Below, piece by piece: positions 16,042 through 16,245 of a DNA stretch of 16,245 bases (position 1 is its first letter; each line of letters starts with the position of its first letter). Position numbers and translations under genes: made by a program. Source of the DNA: an uncultured Blautia sp. (GTDB taxonomy: Bacteria; Bacillota; Clostridia; Lachnospirales; Lachnospiraceae); assembly GCA_934409175.1 (NCBI GenBank), contig CAKRVX010000044.1, positions 1 to 16,245 of the forward strand, written 5' to 3'. The notes under the pieces were generated by a model that was not told where the DNA came from, ran no database searches, and saw only the letters and a list, made by a program, of their open reading frames with translations.

Positions 16042-16070
16042 ATAGTAGGCTAAACTCCTGTTATTGTCAA
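16042..16070 (-). promoter_or_regulatory. Sigma-A promoter of the PRTase-like gene
   Basis: Minus strand TTGACA (16065-16070), 17-nt spacer, TACTAT (16042-16047). The -35 box is perfect and the -10 box matches four of six at the key positions. The leader from about 16035 to the ATG is near 140 nt. The promoter lies about 100 bp outside the group II intron end, so the insertion leaves it intact. Confidence 0.75.
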
Positions 16071-16169
16071 CCCTGTAAACTGGCATTTTGCTTGTATTTA
16101 TCATTTTGTCTCTGTATAATAATCGTATTTCAACATAATTAAAACTTAAACGCAAGTATTCCTGTAACG

Positions 16170-16245
<76 letters not shown>

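Overview
This window comes from a low-GC, spore-forming Firmicute, most likely a Lachnospiraceae gut bacterium in the Blautia/Ruminococcus/Dorea range. The assignment rests on a SpoIIID gene, strong AGGAGG-type ribosome sites with frequent TTG/GTG starts, clostridial-type GGDEF/EAL membrane proteins, a MATE remnant of the type common in gut clostridia, and the 3' end of a clostridial-type group II intron. It is inferred from protein character only; no database was searched. Almost every gene reads on the minus strand; the single plus-strand gene is the MurR/RpiR regulator.

Left to right: a TPP (thiamine pyrophosphate) riboswitch with a near-perfect promoter lies at 1-128 and controls a gene beyond the left edge. 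Positions 166-3744 hold a three-gene minus-strand operon (histidine phosphatase, HSL-type alpha/beta hydrolase, acyltransferase fused to a membrane domain) with its own promoter at 3774-3802. Positions 3864-7672 hold an amino-sugar operon, nagB - nagA - GH20 beta-N-acetylhexosaminidase, read right to left from a promoter at 7740-7768. A MurR/RpiR regulator (7991-8809) is transcribed divergently; the 318-bp intergenic region carries both promoters and repeated TTGAAA/TTTCAA half-sites. Together these genes form a cytoplasmic route: the hexosaminidase frees GlcNAc (or GalNAc) from imported glycans, NagA deacetylates GlcNAc-6-P, and NagB converts GlcN-6-P to fructose-6-P. No transporter or kinase is in view.

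A tributyrin/S-formylglutathione-hydrolase-like esterase (8842-9678) follows; its terminator lies inside the 3' coding end of the regulator gene. Next come spoIIID (9785-10039) and a translationally overlapping c-di-GMP pair: a membrane diguanylate cyclase (11997-13670) and a membrane EAL phosphodiesterase with a degenerate GGDEF domain (10097-12007). Then comes a MATE transporter pseudogene (13768-14693) that has lost three internal segments.

The right end has an unrecognised protein with a phosphoribosyltransferase-type PRPP loop (14808-15896), preceded by a strong promoter and a leader hairpin. The last ~76 bases are domains V and VI of a group II intron that enters from the right.

No tRNA, rRNA, CRISPR array, insertion sequence or defence island was seen. 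The least explained parts are the PRTase-like orphan with its structured leader and the phosphatase/hydrolase/acyltransferase operon.
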